The notes beneath the pieces were generated by a model. The model was given only the letters and a program-made list of their open reading frames with translations, was not told the origin of the DNA and made no database searches. This document shows positions 1 through 5,005 of a DNA stretch of 5,257 nt, piece after piece (position 1 is the first letter of the stretch; each line of letters opens with the position of its first letter). Location: positions 1 through 5,257 of the forward strand of contig JAWLFC010000160.1 of the NCBI GenBank assembly GCA_041685755.1. The letters run 5' to 3'. The position numbers were made by a program, and so were the translations under genes. This DNA is from Sva-07 sp041685755 (GTDB taxonomy: Bacteria > Actinomycetota > Acidimicrobiia > Acidimicrobiales > Ilumatobacteraceae).

Positions 1-6
1 TAGCGT
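1..6 (+). promoter_or_regulatory. Candidate -10 element of a leaderless promoter for the esterase gene
   Basis: The hexamer TAGCGT fits the actinobacterial -10 pattern TAnnnT and ends seven bases before the ATG at 14. Transcription would then begin at or next to the start codon, giving a leaderless message. The -35 region lies outside the window. The same arrangement recurs before three other genes here, which raises confidence. Confidence 0.5.
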
Positions 7-13
7 CGGGGCG

Positions 14-1033
14 ATGGAGCCGTGGGCGCGTGATCTGGTGGGCCGATTCGACGAATCGTGGATCGACAGCGAGCTGCTCGCCGACAACCCGCTGGGAGAT
101 CCGGCGCGTCGACCGATCTGGGTGTATCTCCCACCGGGCTACGACGACTCCGACGAGCGCTACCCGTCGATCTACGTGATCATGGGCATGACGGGCCAGC
201 TCGACATGTGGCGTAACCGCACCCCGTTCCGTCCGAACGTGACCGAGCTCGTCGACGAGACCTTCGCCGATCCCGACGTGCCGCCGTGCGTCGTGGTGCT
301 GGTCGACTGCTGGACCAGCCTCGGCGGGAGCCAGTTCGTGGACTCGCCCGGCACCGGCCGCTATCACAGCTACTTGTGCGACGAGGTCGTGCCGTGGATC
401 GACGCCCGCTATCGCACGCTGGCCGAGCCGGAGCACCGTGGCATCACCGGCAAGTCGAGCGGCGGGTACGGGGCGATGATCACGCCGATGCTGCGGCCCG
501 ACCTGTTCGGTGCGCTCGCCACCCATGCCGGTGACTCGCTGTTCGAGGCGTGCTTCCTGCCCGAGTTCCCGGCAACCGTTCGGGCGTTGCGCGACTACGG
601 CGGCTCCTACGACGCGTTCTGGGCCGATCTGCGCAGCCGTCCGGCGATGAGCCGAGCGAGCGACCCGACGCTGATCAACACGTGGTGCATGGCGGCATGC
701 TGGTCGACCGACCCCGACGGCACGGTGCGACTGCCGTTCGACGTCGAGACCGCCGCGCTCGACGACGACGTCTGGGCCCGCTGGCTGGCGTGGGACCCGG
801 TGCGCATGGTCGCCGAGCACGCGGACGCGTTGCGGGCGCTGTCGGCGATCTACGTCGACGCGGGCTCGCGCGACGAGTACCACCTCGACCTCGGCGCGAC
901 CGCCTTCGTGCGTGCGCTGGCCGAGATCGATGTCGAGCCGACGTTCTTCGAGATCTTCGACGCCACCCACGCCGCCATCGAGTACCGATATCCCCTCGCG
1001 CTGCGCCACCTCGCCGAGCACCTCACCCACTGA
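14..1033 (+). CDS. Esterase-D-type alpha/beta hydrolase
   Basis: A 339-residue serine hydrolase of the esterase D / S-formylglutathione hydrolase / enterochelin-esterase-like superfamily, expected to hydrolyse an ester; the substrate is unknown. The N-terminal part has the family-typical NPLGDP (25-30) and VYLPPGYD (37-44). The nucleophile elbow is GKSSGG at 146-151, matching G-x-S-x-G, so Ser148 is the likely nucleophile. Asp287 in GSRDEY (285-289 region) and His319 in ATHA are the likely acid and base, so the triad looks complete. No signal peptide or membrane segment is visible, which suggests a cytoplasmic enzyme. The ATG at 14 is chosen because a TAGCGT -10 hexamer sits seven bases upstream. 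The reading frame stays open to the window edge, so a longer start outside cannot be fully excluded. It lies alone on the left and has no evident link to nitrile metabolism. Confidence 0.88.
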   Translation: MEPWARDLVGRFDESWIDSELLADNPLGDPARRPIWVYLPPGYDDSDERYPSIYVIMGMTGQLDMWRNRTPFRPNVTELVDETFADPDVPPCVVVLVDCWTSLGGSQFVDSPGTGRYHSYLCDEVVPWIDARYRTLAEPEHRGITGKSSGGYGAMITPMLRPDLFGALATHAGDSLFEACFLPEFPATVRALRDYGGSYDAFWADLRSRPAMSRASDPTLINTWCMAACWSTDPDGTVRLPFDVETAALDDDVWARWLAWDPVRMVAEHADALRALSAIYVDAGSRDEYHLDLGATAFVRALAEIDVEPTFFEIFDATHAAIEYRYPLALRHLAEHLTH

Positions 1034-1093
1034 ACCGGCACCGCCGACCGCGACACCGGCCAGTCGCCGCGTGTCGAACGGCCCCGAAGCGGG

Positions 1094-1099
1094 AAGTCT
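1094..1099 (+). promoter_or_regulatory. Weak -10-like hexamer before the membrane protein gene
   Basis: AAGTCT lies exactly six bases before the GTG at 1106. It keeps the A at position 2 and T at position 6 of TAnnnT but lacks the first T. It is offered only because its spacing matches the stronger sites in the window. Confidence 0.2.
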
Positions 1100-1105
1100 G
1101 ATCGC

Positions 1106-1477
1106 GTGCGAGTAGACGAGAACGACGAGATGAGCACCGAGCGAACTCGATCGACGAACGATCGTGTGTCGCCGGCGGAGGACCGCAACCGACAGATCGC
1201 TGCTGCGGCATGGATCCTGGGCTGGATCGGCGGTCCCCTGCCGGCGCTGGCGATGCTGCTCGTGACGAGGACGCCACCGTGGAGTCGCGGTCTCGTCCGG
1301 GCAGCCGCCGTCTTCTGGACGTTCATGTGGGCGGTGTTCGTCGGGCTGTTCTACGCCGGCGTGAACGACGCCATCCCGGCCTTCGCCGCATGGTGGATCG
1401 GTGCCGTCGTCGTCGCACTCGCCGCGACGTTCGCCGCGGCACGGATCGCGTTCCGGCGCTCGGCCGCAGCCACGTAG
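1106..1477 (+). CDS. Small three-helix membrane protein
   Basis: A 123-residue protein of unknown function. Residues 1-30 are charged and polar, with many Glu, Asp and Arg, and are probably cytoplasmic. Three hydrophobic stretches follow, at about 32-53, 66-86 and 90-112, each rich in Trp, Ala, Val and Leu, with an Arg-rich link (TRTPPWSRGLVR) between the first two and a basic tail after the third. Three short helices after a polar head resemble DUF4870/Tic20-like small membrane proteins, but no diagnostic motif was seen and that label is only a suggestion. The GTG at 1106 is listed because a -10-like hexamer is correctly spaced from it. The ATG at 1130 would remove eight residues and is an equally fair start. 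Its TAG stop is nine bases before the next gene and forms part of that gene's candidate promoter. Confidence 0.72.
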   Translation: MRVDENDEMSTERTRSTNDRVSPAEDRNRQIAAAAWILGWIGGPLPALAMLLVTRTPPWSRGLVRAAAVFWTFMWAVFVGLFYAGVNDAIPAFAAWWIGAVVVALAATFAAARIAFRRSAAAT

Positions 1478-1480
1478 AGT
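1475..1480 (+). promoter_or_regulatory. Candidate -10 element of a leaderless promoter for the activator gene
   Basis: TAGAGT is separated by six bases (cggccc) from the GTG at 1487, the spacing expected for a leaderless actinobacterial transcript. The TAG of the preceding gene's stop codon forms the first half of the hexamer. No clear -35 box was seen, and no convincing Shine-Dalgarno sequence precedes the GTG, which favours leaderless initiation. Confidence 0.5.
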
Positions 1481-1486
1481 CGGCCC

Positions 1487-2362
1487 GTGTCCTCGACCGA
1501 CGATCACATGCTCGCCGATCTCCGGGCGCAGGCCGAGGCGATGGCCGGCCCGGCAGCGTTGCCGCGCCGCGACGACGGCGAGCCCGTGTTCGAGCAGCCG
1601 TGGCACGGACGCGCGGTCGCCATCGCGATCGAGACCGTGGCGGCACTCGGACTCTCGTGGGACGCCTTCCGCGACCGCCTGATCGCTGCGATCGGCACCG
1701 ACCCGCATCGCGACTACTACGAGTCGTGGCTCGTTGCGCTCGACGAACTCGTTGCCGACCATCATCTCGCCTCCCGTCAGGAGATCGACCGGCATCGGAT
1801 GGCCGCGGCCGCTTATCGCACCACCGAGGATCGTGTCGACGACCTCGAGGTGTTCCCCGTACCCGTCGACGAACCGACGTTGCACGAGCTGCTCGCTCTG
1901 ACGTTCACCGAACACTGGCGCTCGATCCGCTTCGGCACCCTGATCCAGGGCGCCGTCCACGAGATCGCCGCCACGCACGCGCCGCGGCTGACGATGCTCG
2001 ACGGCTACCTGACCATCGATCTCGGAGACTCCCATCTCCATCTGTGCATCGGGGAGCACCGCGGCGCGCCCGACCGGCCCGTCGAGACCGACCTCGCCCG
2101 GCGACGTCGCTGCGCGCATGCCGAGCTCCAGCGCCTCTGGATCGACGGCGCCCCTCGGTCGTGGATGTTCCGGATGTTCAATGGCGACGGCGACCAGATG
2201 ATCACGGTGCTGCTGCCGAACCCGTTCCTCGACGACGAGGACCGGATCCTCGACGAGCCGGACTGGTCGCGGCTGTCACTGTGGGACGAGTTGCGCGCCC
2301 GTTTCCTCGACCTGCCGCCCGATCCGGTCGATCGCAGCGCCGACCGTTTCGCCCACGCCTGA
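1487..2362 (+). CDS. Nitrile hydratase activator domain fused to an uncharacterised domain
   Basis: A 291-residue protein with two parts. Residues about 20-115 match nitrile hydratase accessory proteins, which resemble the N-terminal part of the beta subunit and help load the metal into the alpha subunit. Recognisable elements are EPVFEQPWHGRAVAIA (32-47), LSWDAF (56-61), and DYYESWLVALDELV (76-89) followed by a helix ending near 115. Stand-alone cobalt-type activators are usually about 110-150 residues, so about 175 residues are extra. That part (117-291) contains HLHLCIGEH (183-191), an Arg-rich helix (205-216), FNGDGDQ (231-237) and LLPNPFLDDED (242-252). It looks like a conserved domain and may belong to a DUF family (DUF7676 comes to mind, unverified). 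Its function is unknown; the His/Cys cluster could bind metal. The gene converges on nthA, leaving 29 bases between their stops. The activator assignment is strong; the role of the second domain is not established. Confidence 0.82.
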   Translation: MSSTDDHMLADLRAQAEAMAGPAALPRRDDGEPVFEQPWHGRAVAIAIETVAALGLSWDAFRDRLIAAIGTDPHRDYYESWLVALDELVADHHLASRQEIDRHRMAAAAYRTTEDRVDDLEVFPVPVDEPTLHELLALTFTEHWRSIRFGTLIQGAVHEIAATHAPRLTMLDGYLTIDLGDSHLHLCIGEHRGAPDRPVETDLARRRRCAHAELQRLWIDGAPRSWMFRMFNGDGDQMITVLLPNPFLDDEDRILDEPDWSRLSLWDELRARFLDLPPDPVDRSADRFAHA

Positions 2363-2396
2363 CACCCGCGTCGCGAATCGGGTCGGCCTGGTCAGG
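2358..2396. terminator. Possible bidirectional hairpin between convergent genes
   Basis: A perfect 6-base inverted repeat, CCTGAC (2358-2363) and GTCAGG (2391-2396), encloses the gap and contains both stop codons. Inside it, ACCCG (2364-2368) pairs with CGGGT (2379-2383), stacking directly on the 5' arm. There is no T-rich run on either strand. Part of the outer repeat comes free because TGA and TCA are complementary. It is therefore only a weak candidate for a shared terminator. Confidence 0.3.
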
Positions 2397-3060
2397 GCGC
2401 GGCGACGAGGGCGGTGCCGATCATCGAGTTGCGGTCGATGATGGCTGCCAGCTCGTCCTCGGACAGCTCGTCGGTGCCGTCGGGCCGGGCCGGCAGCACG
2501 AAGTAGCGCACCTCGGAACTGGAGTCCCACACCTTGATCCGGACGTCGTCGTCGAGTTCGACACCGAACTCGCTCAGGACCGATCGGGGTTCGGCGACGG
2601 CTCTCGCCCGGTACGGGAAGCTCTTGTACCAGATCGGGGGAAGTCCGAGCAGCGGCCAGGGATAGCAGGAACAGAGCGTGCAGACGACGAGGTTGTGCAC
2701 GTCGTCGGTGTTCTCCACCACCCGGATGTTGCCCTCGACCCCGGCGACGCCGAGTTCGGCGCAGGCGGCGTTGGCGTCGTCGAGCAGCCGTTGCTTGAAG
2801 TCGGGATCGGTCCAGGCGCGAGCGACGACGCGTGCGCCGTGATGGGGCCCGAAGCGGTGCTCGAGTGCATCGGTGAAGGCATCGATGGCGTCGGTCTTCA
2901 CCACGCCCTTCTCGACGAGCGCCGCTTCCAGCGCCATCGCCCGCACCTCGAGCGCGGAACGCGCCCGGCGCGAGCCGGGCGTGTCGTAGTGGCGGTGACC
3001 GTGCTCGTCGCCGTGGTCATGGTCATGGTCGTGGTCATGGTCGTGGCCGTGGTCGCTCAT
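2392..3060 (-). CDS. nthA: Nitrile hydratase alpha subunit, cobalt type, with His-Asp-rich N-terminus
   Basis: The 222-residue metal-carrying subunit of nitrile hydratase, which adds water to a nitrile to give the amide. The metal loop is VCTLCSCY at 126-133. Cys127, Cys130 and Cys132 are the ligands; in studied enzymes the last two are oxidised to sulfinic and sulfenic acid. Thr128 marks the cobalt type, whereas iron enzymes have Ser there. Other family motifs are AWTDPDFK (82-89), VENTDDVHN (115-123), YPWPLLGLPP (133-142), and VWDSSSEVRY (177-186). Unusually, residues 4-24 are a His/Asp/Gly-rich tail with ten histidines, absent from well-studied bacterial alpha subunits. The ATG at 3060 overlaps the nthB stop as ATGA and has a good GGAGGA ribosome site. 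The frame opens upstream to 3084, but that start has no comparable support. The conserved body begins near residue 35. Confidence 0.95.
   Translation of the reverse strand: MSDHGHDHDHDHDHDHGDEHGHRHYDTPGSRRARSALEVRAMALEAALVEKGVVKTDAIDAFTDALEHRFGPHHGARVVARAWTDPDFKQRLLDDANAACAELGVAGVEGNIRVVENTDDVHNLVVCTLCSCYPWPLLGLPPIWYKSFPYRARAVAEPRSVLSEFGVELDDDVRIKVWDSSSEVRYFVLPARPDGTDELSEDELAAIIDRNSMIGTALVAAP
3013..3045 (-). repeat. Hexanucleotide tandem repeat coding for the His-Asp tract
   Basis: On the minus strand, the units CAC-GAC and CAT-GAC alternate and encode residues 6-16 of the alpha subunit (His at 6, 8, 10, 12, 14 and 16, Asp between). Both His codons are mixed in an otherwise strongly G/C-ending gene. 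Such a short in-frame repeat could change length by slippage without breaking the frame. Confidence 0.75.
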
Positions 3061-3713
3061 GGGTCCTCCAGGTAGCTCTCCCACAGGTCGACGAGGAGAT
3101 CGAACGGTGGTTCACCCTCGTCGCGTTGGTCGCCCCAGAGGTCCCGGGAGTCGAACTGCACCGTGTAGACGGCCTCGAAGTGCCCGACGTCGCCGCCCGG
3201 CTCGGCCGGTGGCTGGTGCTCGGCGCCCGGGATGCGGTCGATCACGCCGACGGCGCCACGCACGTAGCGGGGGCAGCGGTGATGACCCTCCGGCCGCATG
3301 CGGCGGACCCGCACCCGGTCTCCGACGGCGAACCGGGACTCGGTCGCCTCCGCCATCGACGGCGTGGTGGTGAGCATCGCCACCAGACCGGGGACCGCCT
3401 CGGGCGCGTCGTCGCGAGGTGGGAGCCGGTTCGGATCGTCCGCCAGCGCCGTGCGCCAACGATCGAGCTGCTCGCGCTCGATCACCCCGTCGCCGAGGAG
3501 ACGGTGCTCGGAGCACGCGAGCCACTTCTCGGCGTAGCTCGATGCGAGGTACTCCGCCGGCGGGATCGCTTCGATGCCGGGACGGCTCATGCCCCCCGAC
3601 AGCAGCGCCGTTGCCTGCAGGCGGGCCTCCCAGCCTTCGTGCCCTGATGCCTCGGCCGACACGTCGACCGGACCGAAGCCGGCCATCCCGCCCATGTCGT
3701 GGATACCGTCCAT
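3057..3713 (-). CDS. nthB: Nitrile hydratase beta subunit
   Basis: The 218-residue partner of the alpha subunit; the two form the active heterodimer, with the active site at their interface. The N-terminus MDGIHDMGGMAGFGPV (1-16) is the signature start of the family. SRPGIEAIPPAEYLASSY (43-60) supplies Arg44, and CPRYVRG (147-153) supplies Arg149. These are the likely counterparts of the two conserved arginines that hydrogen-bond the oxidised cysteines. The C-terminal SH3-like barrel runs from about 125 (FAVGDRVRV) to VYTVQF (182-187) and LWGD (192-195). The length is normal for an undivided beta subunit, which argues against a thiocyanate hydrolase, where this region is split. The order beta then alpha is typical of cobalt enzymes. 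A TAGCGT -10 hexamer six bases upstream of the ATG suggests a separate leaderless promoter. The stop overlaps the nthA start by four bases. Confidence 0.95.
   Translation of the reverse strand: MDGIHDMGGMAGFGPVDVSAEASGHEGWEARLQATALLSGGMSRPGIEAIPPAEYLASSYAEKWLACSEHRLLGDGVIEREQLDRWRTALADDPNRLPPRDDAPEAVPGLVAMLTTTPSMAEATESRFAVGDRVRVRRMRPEGHHRCPRYVRGAVGVIDRIPGAEHQPPAEPGGDVGHFEAVYTVQFDSRDLWGDQRDEGEPPFDLLVDLWESYLEDP
3064..3069 (-). promoter_or_regulatory. Ribosome binding site of nthA
   Basis: GGAGGA on the minus strand, three bases before the ATG at 3060, lies inside the last codons of nthB. It is the clearest Shine-Dalgarno sequence in the window and fixes the nthA start. It fits an internal cistron translated by re-initiation after nthB. 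Confidence 0.75.
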
Positions 3714-3719
3714 CGCCGC

Positions 3720-3725
3720 ACGCTA
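3720..3725 (-). promoter_or_regulatory. Candidate -10 element of a leaderless nthBA promoter
   Basis: On the minus strand TAGCGT is followed by six bases (gcggcg) and the nthB ATG. The hexamer is identical to the one before the esterase gene, and the stretch through the ATG matches the Dabb promoter at 12 of 15 positions. No clear -35 box was found. It implies that nthBA can be transcribed independently of the two genes upstream. Confidence 0.55.
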
Positions 3726-3767
3726 GCCCATCGAGTTCCGAGGACGGACCGGATCACACGGTCGCGC

Positions 3768-4634
3768 TCATGGCCGGTCGTCGCCGGCCGAGCCCGGCCA
3801 GCGGAACACCACGTTCGTGTCTGACCACCGGGGTTCGTGCGAGTCGAGGTAGGCGGCGAGCTCGTCGTCGCGATCCTCGGTGAGGCACAACCGCCGCCGC
3901 GCCGAGGACACTCGCGATGCAGGGTCGGCGGTGGCGCGAGCGAGCGGTGGGCGCGGCACGTCCCATCGTTCGGCGCCGAGGCCGAGCCCGTCGAGGATCT
4001 CGGCGAGGTCATCGGCGGTCGGCCCCGTCGGGCGCTCGAGCCCCCAGAAGTGGCGCCAGGCGTCGTTCCAGGCCGACAGCGGATGCCGCGGTGGGAGCAC
4101 GAGCACGACGGCGAGGCGGGCACGGGCGGTCAGGGCGAGCAGGAACGGCTCGATGTCGGCGACGTTGTAGGCGACGTGGTGGCACACGACGACGTCGGCG
4201 ACCGGGGTGATGCTCGCGACGTCGGGCCACACGCCCTCGATGGTCATCGACCTGGCCCCGACCGTCGCGGCGGCGCGCGTGAACTCGGCCAACATGGCCG
4301 GGCTCTGGTCGACACCGATCACGAACTCGGCGGGCGGGACGAGCGCCATCGCCGCGCGTCCACCGCCGCACCCGACGTCGAGCACCGAACCCTCGCTGAC
4401 GGGCAGCACGGAACGAGCGACCTCGGCGGCGGGGGCGCTGCGATCCAGCGTGTCGTCGACCACGAACATCGCGGTGTCGTGTTGCCAGGGCGACACCGGC
4501 GCCCGGGCGAGGATCTCGTCGGGGATCGCCCACCGCTCGAGCTGCTCGGCCCACCGACCGGCCGCCTCGGTCACCGTTGCCTCGGTGGCGGTCTCGTCGC
4601 CATCGGGAACGTCGGGCCCCGTCGGGGTCGTCAT
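3768..4634 (-). CDS. Class I SAM-dependent methyltransferase
   Basis: A 288-residue Rossmann-fold methyltransferase; the substrate is unknown. Motif I is VLDVGCGGGRAA (84-95), the SAM-binding glycine loop. The acidic end of strand 2 is GVDQSPAML (107-115), Asp109 being the probable ribose-binding residue. ADVVVCHHVAYNV (146-158) is the strand-4 region, and RLAVVLVLPPRHPLSAWN follows as strand 5 and the loop after it. An N-terminal segment of about 75 residues, with Trp-rich WAEQLERWAIP (28-38) and SPWQHDTAMFV (48-58), may form a substrate lid. The ATG at 4634 overlaps the Dabb stop as ATGA and has GAGG four bases upstream. The frame is open to 4910, but that longer form would read antisense-like through the whole Dabb gene. 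It probably acts with the Dabb protein. A link to nitrile hydratase rests only on position and strand. Confidence 0.87.
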   Translation of the reverse strand: MTTPTGPDVPDGDETATEATVTEAAGRWAEQLERWAIPDEILARAPVSPWQHDTAMFVVDDTLDRSAPAAEVARSVLPVSEGSVLDVGCGGGRAAMALVPPAEFVIGVDQSPAMLAEFTRAAATVGARSMTIEGVWPDVASITPVADVVVCHHVAYNVADIEPFLLALTARARLAVVLVLPPRHPLSAWNDAWRHFWGLERPTGPTADDLAEILDGLGLGAERWDVPRPPLARATADPASRVSSARRRLCLTEDRDDELAAYLDSHEPRWSDTNVVFRWPGSAGDDRP

Positions 4635-4936
4635 GAGCCCTCTGGAACCCAGTCGTGCTGGACGACCACGCGCTCGCCGACGACCTTGCTCGCGTGGTCG
4701 TTCACGTAGCGCTGGTGCAGCGGATGATCGACGTATCGCCGCGCCGACGCGAAGTCGGCGAAGTCCATCACCACCACGAAGTCGAAGTTGCCGTCGAAGT
4801 GAGCGGCGTCGTCTCCCCACGTCATCGCCACGAGCTCGGGGATCTCGCGCAGTCGTTCGACCGCATCGCGCAGACCCTGCTTCGATTCGGCCGACGTGCC
4901 CTCGACCCATCGGAACGCAACCACCTGACGGAACAT
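4631..4936 (-). CDS. Dabb-family (stress-responsive alpha/beta barrel) protein
   Basis: A 101-residue dimeric-alpha/beta-barrel protein of the Dabb superfamily. The order is typical: a first strand VVAFRW (5-10), a helix with repeated Arg/Glu, a second strand near AMTWG (37-41), strand FDFVVVMDFAD (51-61), a helix, and the signature YVDHPLH (68-74). Tyr68 and His74 have the same spacing as the catalytic Tyr72 and His78 of plant olivetolic acid cyclase, a member of this fold. The His usual in the first strand (His5 of that enzyme) is replaced by Gln4, so the same chemistry should not be assumed. The start at 4936 is preferred because it matches the family N-terminus and has TACCGT six bases upstream; the open frame continues to 5239. 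It overlaps the methyltransferase by four bases and probably heads that operon. The substrate and function are unknown. Confidence 0.87.
   Translation of the reverse strand: MFRQVVAFRWVEGTSAESKQGLRDAVERLREIPELVAMTWGDDAAHFDGNFDFVVVMDFADFASARRYVDHPLHQRYVNDHASKVVGERVVVQHDWVPEGS
4638..4643 (-). promoter_or_regulatory. Ribosome binding site of the methyltransferase gene
   Basis: AGAGGG on the minus strand contains GAGG four bases before the ATG at 4634. It lies inside the end of the Dabb gene and supports the short start and translational coupling. Confidence 0.5.
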
Positions 4937-4942
4937 CGGTGC

Positions 4943-4948
4943 ACGGTA
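4943..4948 (-). promoter_or_regulatory. Candidate -10 element of a leaderless promoter for the Dabb gene
   Basis: On the minus strand TACCGT is followed by six bases (gcaccg) and the ATG at 4936. It overlaps an 8-base palindrome, CGGTACCG (4944-4951). No clear -35 box was found. It would drive the Dabb-methyltransferase pair and lies in the 69-base divergent gap shared with cutA. Confidence 0.5.
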
Positions 4949-5005
4949 CCGCACACCCGGATCCCGGCCTGGATGACGTCGGCGTGGTGCGCGAAGATCG
5001 TCTCC

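Noticed and set aside
2661..2684. Iron-type nitrile hydratase
   Set aside because: The metal loop reads C-T-L-C-S-C. The Thr, with the beta-alpha order and a beta-like small activator domain, indicates the cobalt type.
3013..3045. CRISPR-like or regulatory tandem repeat
   Set aside because: The six-base units are in frame, with no spacers, and encode the His-Asp tract.
1210..3075. A 621-codon open frame on the plus strand
   Set aside because: It crosses the membrane protein, the activator and, antisense, all of nthA. Its product is Arg/Pro-rich with no domain, the usual shadow frame in GC-rich DNA.
2392..3084. nthA starting at 3084
   Set aside because: It would overlap nthB by 28 bases. 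The start at 3060 has GGAGGA and the usual ATGA overlap.
3126..3647. A 173-codon plus-strand frame opposite nthB
   Set aside because: It lies wholly antisense to an unambiguous beta subunit gene and shows no motif of its own.
2392..3713. Thiocyanate hydrolase rather than nitrile hydratase
   Set aside because: Thiocyanate hydrolase has three subunits with the beta region split in two. Here one intact 218-residue beta subunit is followed by alpha.
3747..3763. GACC/GGTC hairpin after the methyltransferase gene
   Set aside because: A 4-base stem with a 9-base loop and no T-run is expected by chance in such DNA.
3768..4910. A longer 380-residue methyltransferase start
   Set aside because: The extra 92 residues are Arg-rich and read the Dabb gene out of frame. 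The ATG at 4634 has a GAGG site and an ATGA overlap.
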